A stretch of DNA of 64,000 bases from Alistipes indistinctus YIT 12060 (GCF_025144995.1 NZ_CP102250.1:2480001-2544000); one strand, 5' to 3'. Shown: positions 28,904 to 37,653, numbered from the stretch's first letter. A program made the numbers and translations. The notes: a model not told the origin generated them from the sequence alone.

Positions 28904-29506
28904 TTATTTGTGTCGGCGGGTGAGTTCCTCTTCGATGTCGGTAAGCGAAAGCCCCTGGTTTTCGAGCAGCACGAGCAGGTGGTAGATCAGGTCGGAAGCC
29001 TCGTACACGAGCCGTTCGTTGTTGCCGTCGATCGCTTCGATTACCGTCTCGACGGCCTCTTCGCCCACCTTCTGCGCGATCTTGTTCACGCCTTTGGTGA
29101 AGAGCTTGGTCGTGTAGGAGCCTTCCGGCATCTCCCGGTGGCGGCCCTGGATCACGCTTTGCAGCTCTTTGATGAACCCTTCGGTCTCCCGGCCGTTGAA
29201 GCAGGTTTTGCTGCCGGTGTGGCAGACCGCTCCGGCGGGAATTGCACGGATCAGCAGCGTGTCGTTGTCGCAGTCTTTGGCGATGCTTTTTACCGTGAGG
29301 AAGTGGCCGCTCGTTTCGCCCTTTGTCCAAAGGCACTGGCGGGTACGGCTGTAGAAAGTCACCTTGCCGGTGGAGACGGTTTTCTCATAGGCTTCGGCGT
29401 TCATGTAGCCGAGCATCAGCACCTGCAGGGTGTTGTCGTCCTGGATGATTGCGGGAACCATGCCCTCGCAGTTTTTCGTCGTGTCTAATTCGCTGAATTT
29501 TATCAT
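28904..29506 (-). CDS. hisIE: Bifunctional phosphoribosyl-AMP cyclohydrolase / phosphoribosyl-ATP pyrophosphatase HisIE
   Basis: 200 residues from ATG 29506 (MIKFSELDTTKNCEGMVPAI), preferred over the in-frame extension to 29596, which is not family-like. HisI domain (about 1-115) has DDNTLQVLMLGYMNAEA, the TRQCLWTKGETSGH motif and the zinc-binding CDNDTLLIRAIPAGAVCHTG / KTCF cysteines. HisE domain (about 118-200) has the MazG-like helices GEEAVETVIEAI and EASDLIYHLLVLL. The two activities carry out steps 2 and 3 of histidine synthesis. It is the last his gene, 96 bases after hisF. Confidence 0.95.
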   Translation of the reverse strand: MIKFSELDTTKNCEGMVPAIIQDDNTLQVLMLGYMNAEAYEKTVSTGKVTFYSRTRQCLWTKGETSGHFLTVKSIAKDCDNDTLLIRAIPAGAVCHTGSKTCFNGRETEGFIKELQSVIQGRHREMPEGSYTTKLFTKGVNKIAQKVGEEAVETVIEAIDGNNERLVYEASDLIYHLLVLLENQGLSLTDIEEELTRRHK

Positions 29507-29602
29507 GGTCGTTTCGGTTTGATGCGGTTGTGTGTTGCGGATGCGGTTTTGGCCGGATCCCCGTGTGCGTGTGGGAGGGCCGGTACTGTCACCCAAAGGT
29601 AA

Positions 29603-30367
29603 TTAAAATTTCGTCAGCCTGACCGGAATACGTTGCTTTGCCAGTTCGCGTTTGAGCACGGGGATCGGGATTTCGCCGTAGTGGAAAATGCTGGCGGCCA
29701 ATGCGGCGTCGGCCTTGCCGAGGGTCAGTACGTCCGCGATGTGCTGTGCGGTGCCTGCGCCGCCCGAGGCGATCACCGGGATCGACAGCATTTCCGAGAG
29801 CTGTGCGTAGGTGTCGCACGGGTAGCCGTTCTTCGTCCCGTCGTGGTCCATCGAAGTGAAGAGTATCTCGCCCGCACCGCGCTCCTCGGCCTCCTTCGCC
29901 CAAGTGAAGAGCTCGCGCTCGGTGAGGTTGCGACCGCCGTGGGTTGTCACGCGCCACTGTCCGTCCACCGTTTTCGCGTCGATCGCTACGACGACGAACT
30001 GGCTGCCGTATTTCGATGCGATTTGGCCGATCAGCTCCGGGTTGCGTACGGCGGCGCTGTTGATGCTGACCTTGTCGGCCCCGGCCCCGAGCAACCGACC
30101 GGCGTCGTCGACCGTACTGATCCCTCCGCCTACGGTGAACGGGATGTTGATATTCCCTGCGATGCGGGTCACCAGTTCTGCGAAAGTCTTGCGTCCCTCG
30201 AATGTGGCGCTGATGTCGAGGTAGACCAGTTCGTCGGCTCCCTCTTCGGCATAGCGGCGCCCGAGGGCGACAGGATCGCCCACTTCGCGCAGTTCGAGGA
30301 AATTGATGCCTTTGACGGTTTCACCGTTTTTGATATCGAGGCAGGGGATGATGCGTTTGGCTAACAT
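29603..30367 (-). CDS. hisF: Imidazole glycerol phosphate synthase cyclase subunit HisF
   Basis: 254 residues, full length. This (beta/alpha)8 barrel takes ammonia from HisH and closes the imidazole ring, giving IGP and AICAR. N-terminus [23 protein letters not shown] has the catalytic Asp (CLD). Phosphate sites are VGGGI and [11 protein letters not shown], with the second catalytic Asp in [12 protein letters not shown] and a final [11 protein letters not shown] loop. It follows hisA by 39 bases. Confidence 0.97.
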   Translation of the reverse strand: MLAKRIIPCLDIKNGETVKGINFLELREVGDPVALGRRYAEEGADELVYLDISATFEGRKTFAELVTRIAGNINIPFTVGGGISTVDDAGRLLGAGADKVSINSAAVRNPELIGQIASKYGSQFVVVAIDAKTVDGQWRVTTHGGRNLTERELFTWAKEAEERGAGEILFTSMDHDGTKNGYPCDTYAQLSEMLSIPVIASGGAGTAQHIADVLTLGKADAALAASIFHYGEIPIPVLKRELAKQRIPVRLTKF

Positions 30368-30406
30368 GTGTATTGGCTTAGGTGGTTGCGGATTGTCGCG
30401 GGTTGT

Positions 30407-31129
30407 TTATCGTGCTGCTGCCCGGAGTTGGTCGAACGAGATACGTCCTTCGTAGATCGCTTTGCCGACGATGACGCTGCGCAGTCCGAGGCGGTCGAGT
30501 TCCTCGATATCGCTCCATGAACCGATGCCGCCGCTGACGGTGATGTCTATCTCCGGGAAAGCGGCCTGCAATTTCGTGTAGAGGGAAGTCGAAGGACCGC
30601 TGAGCATACCGTCCTGCGCGATGTCGGTGCAGATGACCTGTGAAAGCCCGGCGGGACGGAAGTGCTCGATCAGCTCTTCGACGCCCATGGTGGCGGCCTG
30701 CTGCCAGCCGTTGATCGAGATCAGCCCGTCGCGCGTGTCGGCGCCGAGGACCATCCGCTGCGGACCGAAGTCGGCGAGCCAGCGGGAGAACATGTCGGGC
30801 TGCGTGGCTGCGATGCTGCCGCAGATCGCGCGCTTCGCGCCGCTCGAAAAGACCGCTTCGAGCGCCTCTTTGCTCTTGATGCCGCCGCCGTACTGTACTT
30901 CGAGCGGTGTGCGCAAAACGATGCGTTCCAGTACCGCCAGGTTGACCGGATGCGACGCCTTCGCACCGTCCAGGTCGACCAGGTGCAGCCGCCGGATACC
31001 GCAGTCGGCATATCGCAGCGCCACTTCGAGCGGGTCTTTGTAATAAGAGGTTTTGCGGTCGTAATCGCCCTGCGTGAGCCGGACACACTCGCCGCCGATC
31101 ATATCGATGGCCGGAATTATAGTGATCAT
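30407..31129 (-). CDS. hisA: ProFAR isomerase HisA
   Basis: 240 residues. HisA is the (beta/alpha)8 Amadori isomerase of step 4. The N-terminus IIPAIDMIGGECVRLTQGDY has the catalytic Asp (AID) and the (R)LTQGDY motif. VQYGGGIKSKEALE and ISGGIGSWSDIEELDRL-type phosphate loops are seen (TVSGGIGSW), and the acid Asp is in ICTDIAQDGMLSGPS. It follows hisH by 43 bases. Confidence 0.96.
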   Translation of the reverse strand: MITIIPAIDMIGGECVRLTQGDYDRKTSYYKDPLEVALRYADCGIRRLHLVDLDGAKASHPVNLAVLERIVLRTPLEVQYGGGIKSKEALEAVFSSGAKRAICGSIAATQPDMFSRWLADFGPQRMVLGADTRDGLISINGWQQAATMGVEELIEHFRPAGLSQVICTDIAQDGMLSGPSTSLYTKLQAAFPEIDITVSGGIGSWSDIEELDRLGLRSVIVGKAIYEGRISFDQLRAAAR

Positions 31130-31172
31130 AGCTTGGTAAGATGGATTGTTGAGGTACGGAGCATGGTTCTGG

Positions 31173-31880
31173 TTACAGGGTCAGGAAATTTTGCAGGATT
31201 TGAGCGCCGATCGAGGCACTCTTTTCGGGGTGGAACTGCGTGCCGTAGAAATTGTCCTTGCGGATCGCGGCGCTGAACGGCACGCCGTAAGTGGTCGTGG
31301 CGATCGTGTCGGCGTTCACCTCCGGCGCAAAGGAGTGTACGTAGTAGACGTAAGCGCCCTGGTCGATGCCGGTGAAAAGTTCTGAACGGAGATTCTCGAC
31401 GCTGTTCCAGCCCATGTGCGGAATTTTCAGCCGGCCTGCCGGGCGAAGTATGGTGGCATCGGCAGGGACGTCGGCCTGCCGAGCGGAACAGGAGCCTGCA
31501 TCTGAGAGAGGGGCTGCGGTGCCGGTTGCGTCCGGGAGGAGGATTCCCGCTTCAGCGAACAGCGTGTCGAATTTGCGTACGCGGTTGTCGAAGATGCCGA
31601 TGCAGGCGGTATCGCCCTCTTCGCTGCTTTGGCAAAGCAACTGCACGCCGATACAGATGCCCAGCACGGGTTGGGTGAGCGAGCGGATCACCTCGACGAG
31701 GCTCCTCTCACGCAGTTTTTGCATCGCGCTCGATGCTTCGCCCACTCCCGGCAGCAGGACCCGGTCGGCGCCGCGGATTTCGTCCGGCGATGCGGTAATC
31801 CTGTATTCGGCGCCGAGTCTTCCGAGCGCATTGGCTACCGAGCAGAGGTTCCCTGTGTCGTAATCGATGACTGCTATCAT
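31173..31880 (-). CDS. hisH: Imidazole glycerol phosphate synthase glutaminase subunit HisH, with an internal insertion
   Basis: 235 residues against about 200 for the family. Class I glutamine amidotransferase that supplies ammonia to HisF. Visible: VIDYDTGNLCSVANAL, the oxyanion loop LLPGVGEA, the nucleophile C76 in LGICIGVQLL, and the QFHPEKS motif (H217, E219). Between VRKFDT and LKIPHMGWN, about residues 105-149 (bases 31434-31568), is an Ala/Pro/Ser-rich stretch with no counterpart in the family, where normal homologs have a short loop before IPHMGWN. The frame is intact and all catalytic residues are present, so the enzyme is probably active. It follows hisB by 38 bases. Confidence 0.94.
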   Translation of the reverse strand: MIAVIDYDTGNLCSVANALGRLGAEYRITASPDEIRGADRVLLPGVGEASSAMQKLRERSLVEVIRSLTQPVLGICIGVQLLCQSSEEGDTACIGIFDNRVRKFDTLFAEAGILLPDATGTAAPLSDAGSCSARQADVPADATILRPAGRLKIPHMGWNSVENLRSELFTGIDQGAYVYYVHSFAPEVNADTIATTTYGVPFSAAIRKDNFYGTQFHPEKSASIGAQILQNFLTL

Positions 31881-31918
31881 AAATTGTTGTCGTTTATCTT
31901 GTTGTCAGGTGCCGGGAC

Positions 31919-33055
31919 TTACAGTACGCCTTTGCTGCTGGGCAGTTCGAACTTGAAACTGTTGCGCGATGCGGCCATGCGCAGAGCCCGGGAGAAAGCT
32001 TTGAAAATGCCTTCGATTTTGTGGTGCTCGTTTTCGCCTTCGGCCGTGATGTGCAGGTTGCACCGGGCTGCGTCGGCGAAGCTCTTGAAGAAGTGGCGGA
32101 ACATCTCGGTGGGTACGTCGCCGACCCGTTCGCGGCGGAAAACGACATTCCAGGCGAAATCGATCCGGCCGCCGAAATCGATGAGCACCGTAGCGTCGCA
32201 CTCGTCCATCGGCAGGCAGTAACCGTAACGCTCGATGCCGAGTTTCGAGCCGAGCGCCGCGTACATTGCCTCGCCCAGCACGATGGCCGTGTCTTCGATC
32301 GTGTGGTGTTCGTCCACCTCCAGGTCACCCCGTACCGTTACCTCGAGCGTGAAGCCGGCGTGGTGTACGATTTGGTCGAGCATGTGGTCGAAGAATTTGA
32401 GCCCTGTATCGATATGCGAAGGCCCTCCGCCGTCCAGGTCGAGCCGTACCGAAATGTCGGTTTCGCGGGTTTTGCGGCTGATCGCTGCAGTGCGTTCCCC
32501 TGCGCGCAACAGCTGCCATATCTTGTTCCAGTCGTCGGTAATCAGCGCGCAGTAATCCGTCAGTCCGGCTTCGGCGAGCATTCGGCGCCCCTCTTCGGCC
32601 GGGCGCAGCAGGATGCCGCGCGCACCGAGGTTTTTCGCCAGTTCGATGTCGGTGACCCGGTCGCCGATTACGTACGAGGCCTTCAGGTCGTATTGCGGAT
32701 TGTCCAGGTACCGGCCGAACATGCCTGTGCGCGGTTTGCGCGTGGGGGCGTTGTCGGCGGGCATCGAACGGTCGATCAGCTGTTCGTCGAAACGAATGCC
32801 TTCGCCCGCAAGGGTGGCGAGCATCAGGTTGTGCGCAGGGTGAAACGTCTCTTCGGGAAAGCTCGCGGTGCCGAGTCCGTCCTGGTTCGTGGCCATTACC
32901 AGCTCGTAACCGAGCGTGGCGATGCGGCTCATCGCGGTGATCGCGCCGGGAACGAAGCGCAGCTTTTCGAGCGAATCGACCTGGTAGTCCACCGGCGGCT
33001 CGACGATCAGCGTGCCGTCGCGGTCGATAAAGAGTACCTTCTTGGGTTGTGGCAT
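31919..33055 (-). CDS. hisB: Bifunctional histidinol-phosphatase / imidazoleglycerol-phosphate dehydratase HisB
   Basis: 378 residues, the fused form. N-terminal HAD-type phosphatase (about 1-170): FIDRDGTLI with the nucleophile Asp and DRDGT at 10-14, then [10 protein letters not shown] and the [17 protein letters not shown] motif. C-terminal dehydratase (about 180-378): [40 protein letters not shown] and the [11 protein letters not shown] metal-binding His/Glu motif. It performs steps 6 and 8 of histidine synthesis. It lies 221 bases after hisC; that spacer is GC-rich and I see no terminator in it. Confidence 0.96.
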   Translation of the reverse strand: MPQPKKVLFIDRDGTLIVEPPVDYQVDSLEKLRFVPGAITAMSRIATLGYELVMATNQDGLGTASFPEETFHPAHNLMLATLAGEGIRFDEQLIDRSMPADNAPTRKPRTGMFGRYLDNPQYDLKASYVIGDRVTDIELAKNLGARGILLRPAEEGRRMLAEAGLTDYCALITDDWNKIWQLLRAGERTAAISRKTRETDISVRLDLDGGGPSHIDTGLKFFDHMLDQIVHHAGFTLEVTVRGDLEVDEHHTIEDTAIVLGEAMYAALGSKLGIERYGYCLPMDECDATVLIDFGGRIDFAWNVVFRRERVGDVPTEMFRHFFKSFADAARCNLHITAEGENEHHKIEGIFKAFSRALRMAASRNSFKFELPSSKGVL

Positions 33056-33276
33056 GGGGTATTTTATTGCGGGCCGGGGCCCTTCGGTTTGACTCGGTTC
33101 CGATTCCGCCGGCGGGCGGAACGGATGGTATGCCGGGATTGCGTGCCGCCCTTGTTTGCGAGGCTGTTTATTTTCCCGGGGTGTTTTTCTTTCGCGGGCG
33201 ACGTTTGCCTAAGCAATGTTTCCCGGGGAAATCCTGCAATACCTATAGGGGGGATGCACGGGGTCCGACAGGCGGT

Positions 33277-34302
33277 TTACAGCTGGGCCATCACCTCCAG
33301 CAGCCGCGTGTTCTCCTCGGGCGTGCCGATGGTGATGCGCAGGCAGCCCTCGCACCCTTGCATGCGCGAACGGTCGCGGACGATAATCCCTGCGGCGATC
33401 AGCCGATCGTAGACCTTGCGCGGTTCGTCGACTTTTACCAGCACGAAATTCGCGTCCGACGGGTAGAGTTTGCGCACGACTTTCATCGGTTGCAGCGTTG
33501 CGGCGACCCGTCGGCGTTCGGAGAGTATCTCGGCCACCTGCGCGGCGGGCGACCCGGCGAGCCGTTCGAGGACGGTCTGCTGTGTGGGACCGTTCACGTT
33601 GTAGGGGTACTTGACATTCGACAGCGTAGCGACGATCAGCGGGTCTGCGAAGGCCAGTCCCAGCCTTAAACCCGCCATGCCCCATGCCTTCGAGAGCGTT
33701 TGCAGTACGATCAGGTTCGGAAATTCGCCGAGGCGCGAGAGAAAGCCCGGCTCTGCGGCGAAGTCGATGTACGCTTCGTCGAGCACCACGATTCCTGCGA
33801 ATTCGCGGATGATCCGTTCGATGGTCGCCGTGGGGAAGCTGTTGGCTGTCGGGTTGTTCGGGGAACAGAGCCACAGCAGGCGGGTGTTGGCATCCGTTGC
33901 GGCGAGCAGCTTGTCCGCGTCGAGCGAAAAATCCTCCTCGAGCTGTACTTCGCGGACCTCCACGTCGTTGATTTCGGCGGCCACTTTGTACATGCTGTAA
34001 GTCGGGGTGATGGCTACGGCGTTGTGCATTTTCGGTTCGCAGAATACCCTGTAAACCAAATCTATCGGTTCGTCCGAGCCGTTGCCCACGAAGATGCTTT
34101 CCACCGGGACGCCCTTGATCTGCGAAAGGCGTGCCTTGAGCGCCTTCTGGCGCGGGTCGGGGTAGCGGTTGACTCCGTTGTCGTAAGGATTTTCGTTGGC
34201 GTCGAGGGCTATGCTCAACTCGGTGCCCTGGTAATCGTCGCGCGCGGTGGAGTAGGGCGCGAGGTTGCGGATATTCTCCCGTATGAGATTGCGTATGTCC
34301 AT
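33277..34302 (-). CDS. hisC: Histidinol-phosphate aminotransferase HisC
   Basis: 341 residues, fold type I PLP aminotransferase, step 7. Motifs: LDANENPYDNGVNRYPDP near the N-terminus, VGNGSDEPIDL, SPNNPTANSF, LDEAYIDF, and the PLP Lys in QTLSKAWGMAGLRLG. The Arg that binds the substrate carboxylate is in CLRITIGTPEEN. It follows hisD by 173 bases and precedes hisB by 221, so the spacing is looser than in most his operons, but gene order and strand are kept. Confidence 0.96.
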   Translation of the reverse strand: MDIRNLIRENIRNLAPYSTARDDYQGTELSIALDANENPYDNGVNRYPDPRQKALKARLSQIKGVPVESIFVGNGSDEPIDLVYRVFCEPKMHNAVAITPTYSMYKVAAEINDVEVREVQLEEDFSLDADKLLAATDANTRLLWLCSPNNPTANSFPTATIERIIREFAGIVVLDEAYIDFAAEPGFLSRLGEFPNLIVLQTLSKAWGMAGLRLGLAFADPLIVATLSNVKYPYNVNGPTQQTVLERLAGSPAAQVAEILSERRRVAATLQPMKVVRKLYPSDANFVLVKVDEPRKVYDRLIAAGIIVRDRSRMQGCEGCLRITIGTPEENTRLLEVMAQL

Positions 34303-34475
34303 GGTTTGTCTGTTTGTGCCGCCGGGGCGGAGTTTGTTTCAGCGGCAGTCTGTCGTCCGTTCGGGGATGGCTCGTTGCCGGTTTTACACTGTTTTGTCAG
34401 GCCCCGTTTGTTAGGCCCTGCCGCCGGGCGATTGCTGCGGTGGGCGATAACCGGGTTCCGGTCGTGGCGCCGATT

Positions 34476-35756
34476 TCATTCCAGTTTCCGGAGCCGGAGC
34501 GTAACCGCGTTTTTGTGCGCCCCTAGTCCTTCGGCCGCGGCCATCGTTTCGATCACGCCGCCGATTCGCTGCAACCCTGCGGGGGTGATCTCCTGAAAGG
34601 TGATCTTGCGCATGAAGCTGTCGAGGTTTACGCCGCTGCACGAACGTGCCCAACCGTACGTCGGCAGCGTGTGGTTCGTCCCCGAGGCATAGTCGCCCGC
34701 ACTTTCAGGCGTGTAATTTCCGATGAAAACGCTTCCTGCGGCGGTAATCCTGCGGGCCACCTCCCACGGGTTGTCCATCGAGATGATCAGGTGCTCGGTG
34801 GCGTAGGCGTTCGCAAATTCGACCATCTCTTCGGGCGTGTCCATTACGATGATGCGGCTGTGGTCCAGTGCGCGGGATGCTATCGCCTCACGGGGCAGTT
34901 CGGCGAGTTGCCGTTCGACCTCCCGGACGACCCGTTCGGCCAGTTCACGCGACGAAGCGACCAGCATCGCCTGTGAGTCGGGGCCGTGTTCCGCCTGCGA
35001 GAGCAGGTCCGATGCGACGAAAGCGGGATCGGCCGTTTCGTCGGCCATTACCAGCACTTCGGACGGACCTGCGGGCATGTCGATCGCGGTGAACTGCGAG
35101 ACCTGCTGTTTCGCTTCGGTGACGTATTGGTTGCCCGGACCGAAAATTTTGTCGGCTTTCGGAATACTTTGCGTGCCGTATGCCATCGCTGCGACCGCCT
35201 GTGCTCCGCCCGCCTTGAAGATATGCGTGACGCCGCAGAGCTGTGCGGTGTAGAGGATTGCGGGCGAGAGTTTGCCCTGTTTGTCGGGCGGCGAGCAGAG
35301 TGTAATCTGCGGACATCCGGCGATGCGGGCCGGGATGGCAAGCATCAGTACGGTCGAAAAGAGCGGGGCCGATCCGCCGGGGATATAGAGCCCGACGCTG
35401 CGGATCGGAACGGCTTTCTGCACGCAGCGCACGCCCGGCATCGTCTCCAGGTCCACGCCTTCGCCCTGCTGGGCGGCGTGGAACCGTTCGATATTGTTTT
35501 TGGCCGTGGCGATAGCCGTTTTAAGTTCCTGTGGGACGAGGCGCGAAGCCTCTTCGATTTCGTCCGCGGTGACGGCCGGCGAGGGCAGTTTTACGCCGTC
35601 GATCTCGCGGGTCAGCCTCAGTAGCGCATCGTCGCCTTCGGCACGCACTGCATCGAGGATCGCTGCCACACGCGGCCCGATCGTACTGCGCTCCATCTGC
35701 GGGCGCGCGGTCAGCGCGGCCCACTCGCGCTTTTCGGGATTGACGATAATTTGCAT
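34476..35756 (-). CDS. hisD: Histidinol dehydrogenase HisD
   Basis: 426 residues from the ATG at 35756 (MQIIVNPEKREWAALTARPQ). The longer frame reaching 36341 overlaps hisG and is not real. The start overlaps the hisG stop in a TGATG, which suggests coupled translation. HisD oxidises histidinol to histidine with two NAD+ (the last two steps). Motifs: GLYIPGGSAPLFSTVLM, AGGAQAVAAMAYGTQSIPKADKIFGPGNQYVTEAK, AGPSEVLVMADETADP, DLLSQAEHGPDSQ with zinc ligands, EHLI and the GTNHTLPTYGWAR C-terminal segment. Confidence 0.97.
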   Translation of the reverse strand: MQIIVNPEKREWAALTARPQMERSTIGPRVAAILDAVRAEGDDALLRLTREIDGVKLPSPAVTADEIEEASRLVPQELKTAIATAKNNIERFHAAQQGEGVDLETMPGVRCVQKAVPIRSVGLYIPGGSAPLFSTVLMLAIPARIAGCPQITLCSPPDKQGKLSPAILYTAQLCGVTHIFKAGGAQAVAAMAYGTQSIPKADKIFGPGNQYVTEAKQQVSQFTAIDMPAGPSEVLVMADETADPAFVASDLLSQAEHGPDSQAMLVASSRELAERVVREVERQLAELPREAIASRALDHSRIIVMDTPEEMVEFANAYATEHLIISMDNPWEVARRITAAGSVFIGNYTPESAGDYASGTNHTLPTYGWARSCSGVNLDSFMRKITFQEITPAGLQRIGGVIETMAAAEGLGAHKNAVTLRLRKLE

Positions 35757-36607
35757 CAGCGGATCATCTTTTCGAGGGACAACACCAGGATATCTTCGGC
35801 GCCGATCGCTTTGAGCTGTTCGATTTTGCTCCACAGCTCGCGTTCGTTGATGACAACGTGGATCGAACTCCATCCCTCCTGCGCCAGCGGCAGGATTGTC
35901 GGGCTTTTCATGCCGGGCAGGATTTCGATCGCTTCGGCGATCTTGTCGTGCGGCAGGTTCAGCAGCACGTATTTCATGCCTTTGCTGCGCTCGACCGCTT
36001 CGAAACGGAACAACAGCTGGCCGAGCAGTTGGCGCTTTTCTTCGTCGAGATTCGGCGTGGCGATCAGGACGGCTTCCGAGAAAAGCACCTTTTCCACCTC
36101 TTTCAGGCCGTTGGTCACCAGTGTGCCGCCCGAGCTGACGATATCGAAAATGGCGTCCGCCATACCCACCGACGGTGCGATTTCGACCGAACCGGCGATT
36201 TCGTGGATTTCGGCCGAAATACCCTTTTCGGTGAAGAAGCGCGAGAGAATCGCCGGGTAAGAGGTGGCTACCCGCTTGCCGTTGAAGTATTCCAGTCCGG
36301 GATAGGTTTCGGTCTTGGGGACGGCCAGCGAGATACGGCATTTGCCGAAACCGAGCTTGTGCGTCAGTGTGACATTGAAATTTTTCTCCTCGACTTCGTT
36401 GAGGCCGACGATTCCCAGGTCGGCTACGCCCATGGCGACGGCCTGCGGAATGTCGTCGTCGCGCAGGTAGAGCACCTCGATCGGGAAGTCCTCGCTTTTG
36501 GCCAGCAGCTTGCGCTTGCTGTCCTCGATGGAAATTCCTGCCTCTTTGAGCAGGGCGATGCTCTCTTCGTTGAGCCGGCCTTTGGCCTGAATGGCGATTC
36601 TGATCAT
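35756..36607 (-). CDS. hisG: ATP phosphoribosyltransferase HisG (long form)
   Basis: 283 residues, the hexameric long form with a C-terminal regulatory domain. It starts the pathway by joining PRPP to ATP. Seen: MIRIAIQAKGRLNEESIALL, the periplasmic-binding-like domains I/II (about 1-205, with DIVSSGGTLVTNGLKEVE forming the PRPP loop), and the ACT-like C-terminal domain (about 210-283: YVLLNLPHDKIAEAIEILPGMKSPTILPL), where histidine feeds back. It is the first structural gene of the operon. The ATG at 36607 lies about 120 bases after the attenuator terminator. Confidence 0.97.
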   Translation of the reverse strand: MIRIAIQAKGRLNEESIALLKEAGISIEDSKRKLLAKSEDFPIEVLYLRDDDIPQAVAMGVADLGIVGLNEVEEKNFNVTLTHKLGFGKCRISLAVPKTETYPGLEYFNGKRVATSYPAILSRFFTEKGISAEIHEIAGSVEIAPSVGMADAIFDIVSSGGTLVTNGLKEVEKVLFSEAVLIATPNLDEEKRQLLGQLLFRFEAVERSKGMKYVLLNLPHDKIAEAIEILPGMKSPTILPLAQEGWSSIHVVINERELWSKIEQLKAIGAEDILVLSLEKMIR

Positions 36608-36730
36608 ATTGCTATTGACTTTTATGGTTTTTTCTTCGTTTTAGCTCTCGCTACCGTGCCGCGGATGCAGGTTGCCGTTTCCGGCTGCACTCCGCTGCGG
36701 GGGACTTTACCCCGGCACGCGGGACCTGTT

Positions 36731-36768
36731 AAATAAAAATGAGGCTCGCCCTGACAGGTAAGCCTCAT
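36731..36768 (-). terminator. Attenuator terminator of the his operon
   Basis: Read on the minus strand: ATGAGGCT (36768-36761), 14-base loop containing TACCTGT, AGCCTCAT (36746-36739), then TTTTTATTT to 36731. It is a perfect 8-bp stem with a U tract, placed between the leader peptide and hisG. Nothing is encoded between it and hisG. Confidence 0.85.
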
Positions 36769-36820
36769 GTGGTATCGTAATCTGTTCCGGTGGACACAAA
36801 CACTCCCGCAGCCTACCTGT
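36754..36820 (-). promoter_or_regulatory. Antiterminator pairing of the his leader
   Basis: On the transcript, ACAGGTAGGCT (36820-36810), which overlaps the last codons of the leader peptide, can pair with GGCTTACCTGT (36764-36754): 11 pairs including two G-U. The second arm covers part of the terminator's left arm and loop, so this pairing and the terminator exclude each other. A ribosome at the stop codon would cover the first arm and let the terminator form; one stalled on the His codons would leave it free. Confidence 0.75.
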
Positions 36821-36866
36821 GAAGGCAAGGATGATGATGGGCGTGGATGTGATGGGTCGTGAACAT
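36813..36866 (-). CDS. hisL: Histidine operon leader peptide HisL (17 residues)
   Basis: ATG at 36866-36864, TAG at 36815-36813. The product is MFTTHHIHAHHHPCLHR, with seven His in 17 residues, including positions 5, 6, 8, 10, 11, 12 and 16. It starts about 20 bases after the predicted transcription start and ends 45 bases before the attenuator hairpin. His-rich leader peptides that sense charged tRNA-His by ribosome stalling are established for enterobacterial his operons. This one is too short for usual gene callers. Its coding sense is supported by the His density, by the promoter before it and by the two alternative RNA structures after it. Translation itself is inferred; no strong Shine-Dalgarno is seen, as is usual in Bacteroidota. 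Confidence 0.85.
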   Translation of the reverse strand: MFTTHHIHAHHHPCLHR

Positions 36867-36890
36867 AACCGTTTCAAAATGAATACAGGG

Positions 36891-36921
36891 CAAAGATAAT
36901 TTAAAAATGTTAAAAAACAAT
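36891..36921 (-). promoter_or_regulatory. Promoter of the his operon
   Basis: Minus strand: ATTG (36921-36918), 19-base spacer, TATCTTTG (36898-36891). It has the same geometry as the rimP promoter. Transcription would start near 36885, giving a leader of about 278 bases before hisG. Confidence 0.75.
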
Positions 36922-37046
36922 GCGCCGTGTGTTATTTTTAGGGGACGGAACATCATTATTTGCATGCAGCGATAAGTTGGGGCAGAATTGATGAAACACA
37001 GGTTGTTAGTGTTATGATGAAATAAAGGGACTTTCGTAAGTATAAA

Positions 37047-37078
37047 ATTGCCTGATTCAATATTTTATTTTAAATTTA
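37047..37078 (+). promoter_or_regulatory. Promoter of the small barrel protein gene
   Basis: ATTG at 37047-37050, 20 bases, TAAATTTA at 37071-37078 (one mismatch to TAnnTTTG). The start would be near 37085, 35 bases before the ATG. The region from about 36880 is AT-rich. Confidence 0.55.
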
Positions 37079-37119
37079 TACTATAAACGATCAAATGTGT
37101 CATTAATAATCATGGACTT

Positions 37120-37626
37120 ATGAAAAAAATACTTTTGCTGACGGTGGTATCCGTGCTGTCTTTACACGCTTTCCCGCAAAACAGACTGGTGAAGTATCAG
37201 GGCGAGGTTTCTGTCGGATATGCTTTCGGCATCGGAAAAATAGACAGTAATAAAGCGAGTCTGCAAATCGTCAATGGGGTAAGGATCGGAAAATATTTTG
37301 CGGTCGGGCTTGGTCTGGGTTGGGATTGCAGAGGCGAATATGCGTGGGGCTTGTCTACTTTCGGCAATCTGAAAGGCTATCTGCTCGTGTCTGAAAAAAT
37401 GAGTTTGTTCCTTTCAACGGACGTCGGTGGGGGTTGGGGAAAGGCCAATCGCGGTGAAATAAACGGGGTCATCGTTTCTCCCGCTCTCGGCGTCAGTTTG
37501 AAAGTATCTCCCCAAAGTGCGATTAACGTCTCGTTGGCCTACACCCACCAGGCGTTTGGCAAATACAGGTTTGGCGCTTATGGCAACTACGATGCATTAG
37601 GTATTAAAGTCGGTTTCCAATTTTAA
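37120..37626 (+). CDS. Small outer-membrane beta-barrel protein
   Basis: 168 residues: signal peptide (MKKILLLTVVSVLSLHAFPQ), then alternating amphipathic strands rich in Gly and aromatics (YQGEVSVGYAFGIG, YFAVGLGLGWDC, KYRFGAYGNYDALGIKVGFQF), ending in Phe, the usual C-terminal residue of outer-membrane barrels. The size suggests eight strands. No enzymatic motif is seen and the family cannot be named beyond OmpW/PorT-like barrels. It is AT-richer than its surroundings. The following pseudogene starts 28 bases after its stop and is in the same frame. Confidence 0.7.
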   Translation: MKKILLLTVVSVLSLHAFPQNRLVKYQGEVSVGYAFGIGKIDSNKASLQIVNGVRIGKYFAVGLGLGWDCRGEYAWGLSTFGNLKGYLLVSEKMSLFLSTDVGGGWGKANRGEINGVIVSPALGVSLKVSPQSAINVSLAYTHQAFGKYRFGAYGNYDALGIKVGFQF

Positions 37627-37653
37627 GCGGTAAAAAATTTCCAAAGCCAGGCA

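Noticed and set aside
35757-36341. N-terminal extension of HisD overlapping hisG
   Set aside because: The extra part is the antisense-free alternate frame of hisG. The ATG at 35756 gives a standard HisD and a TGATG junction.
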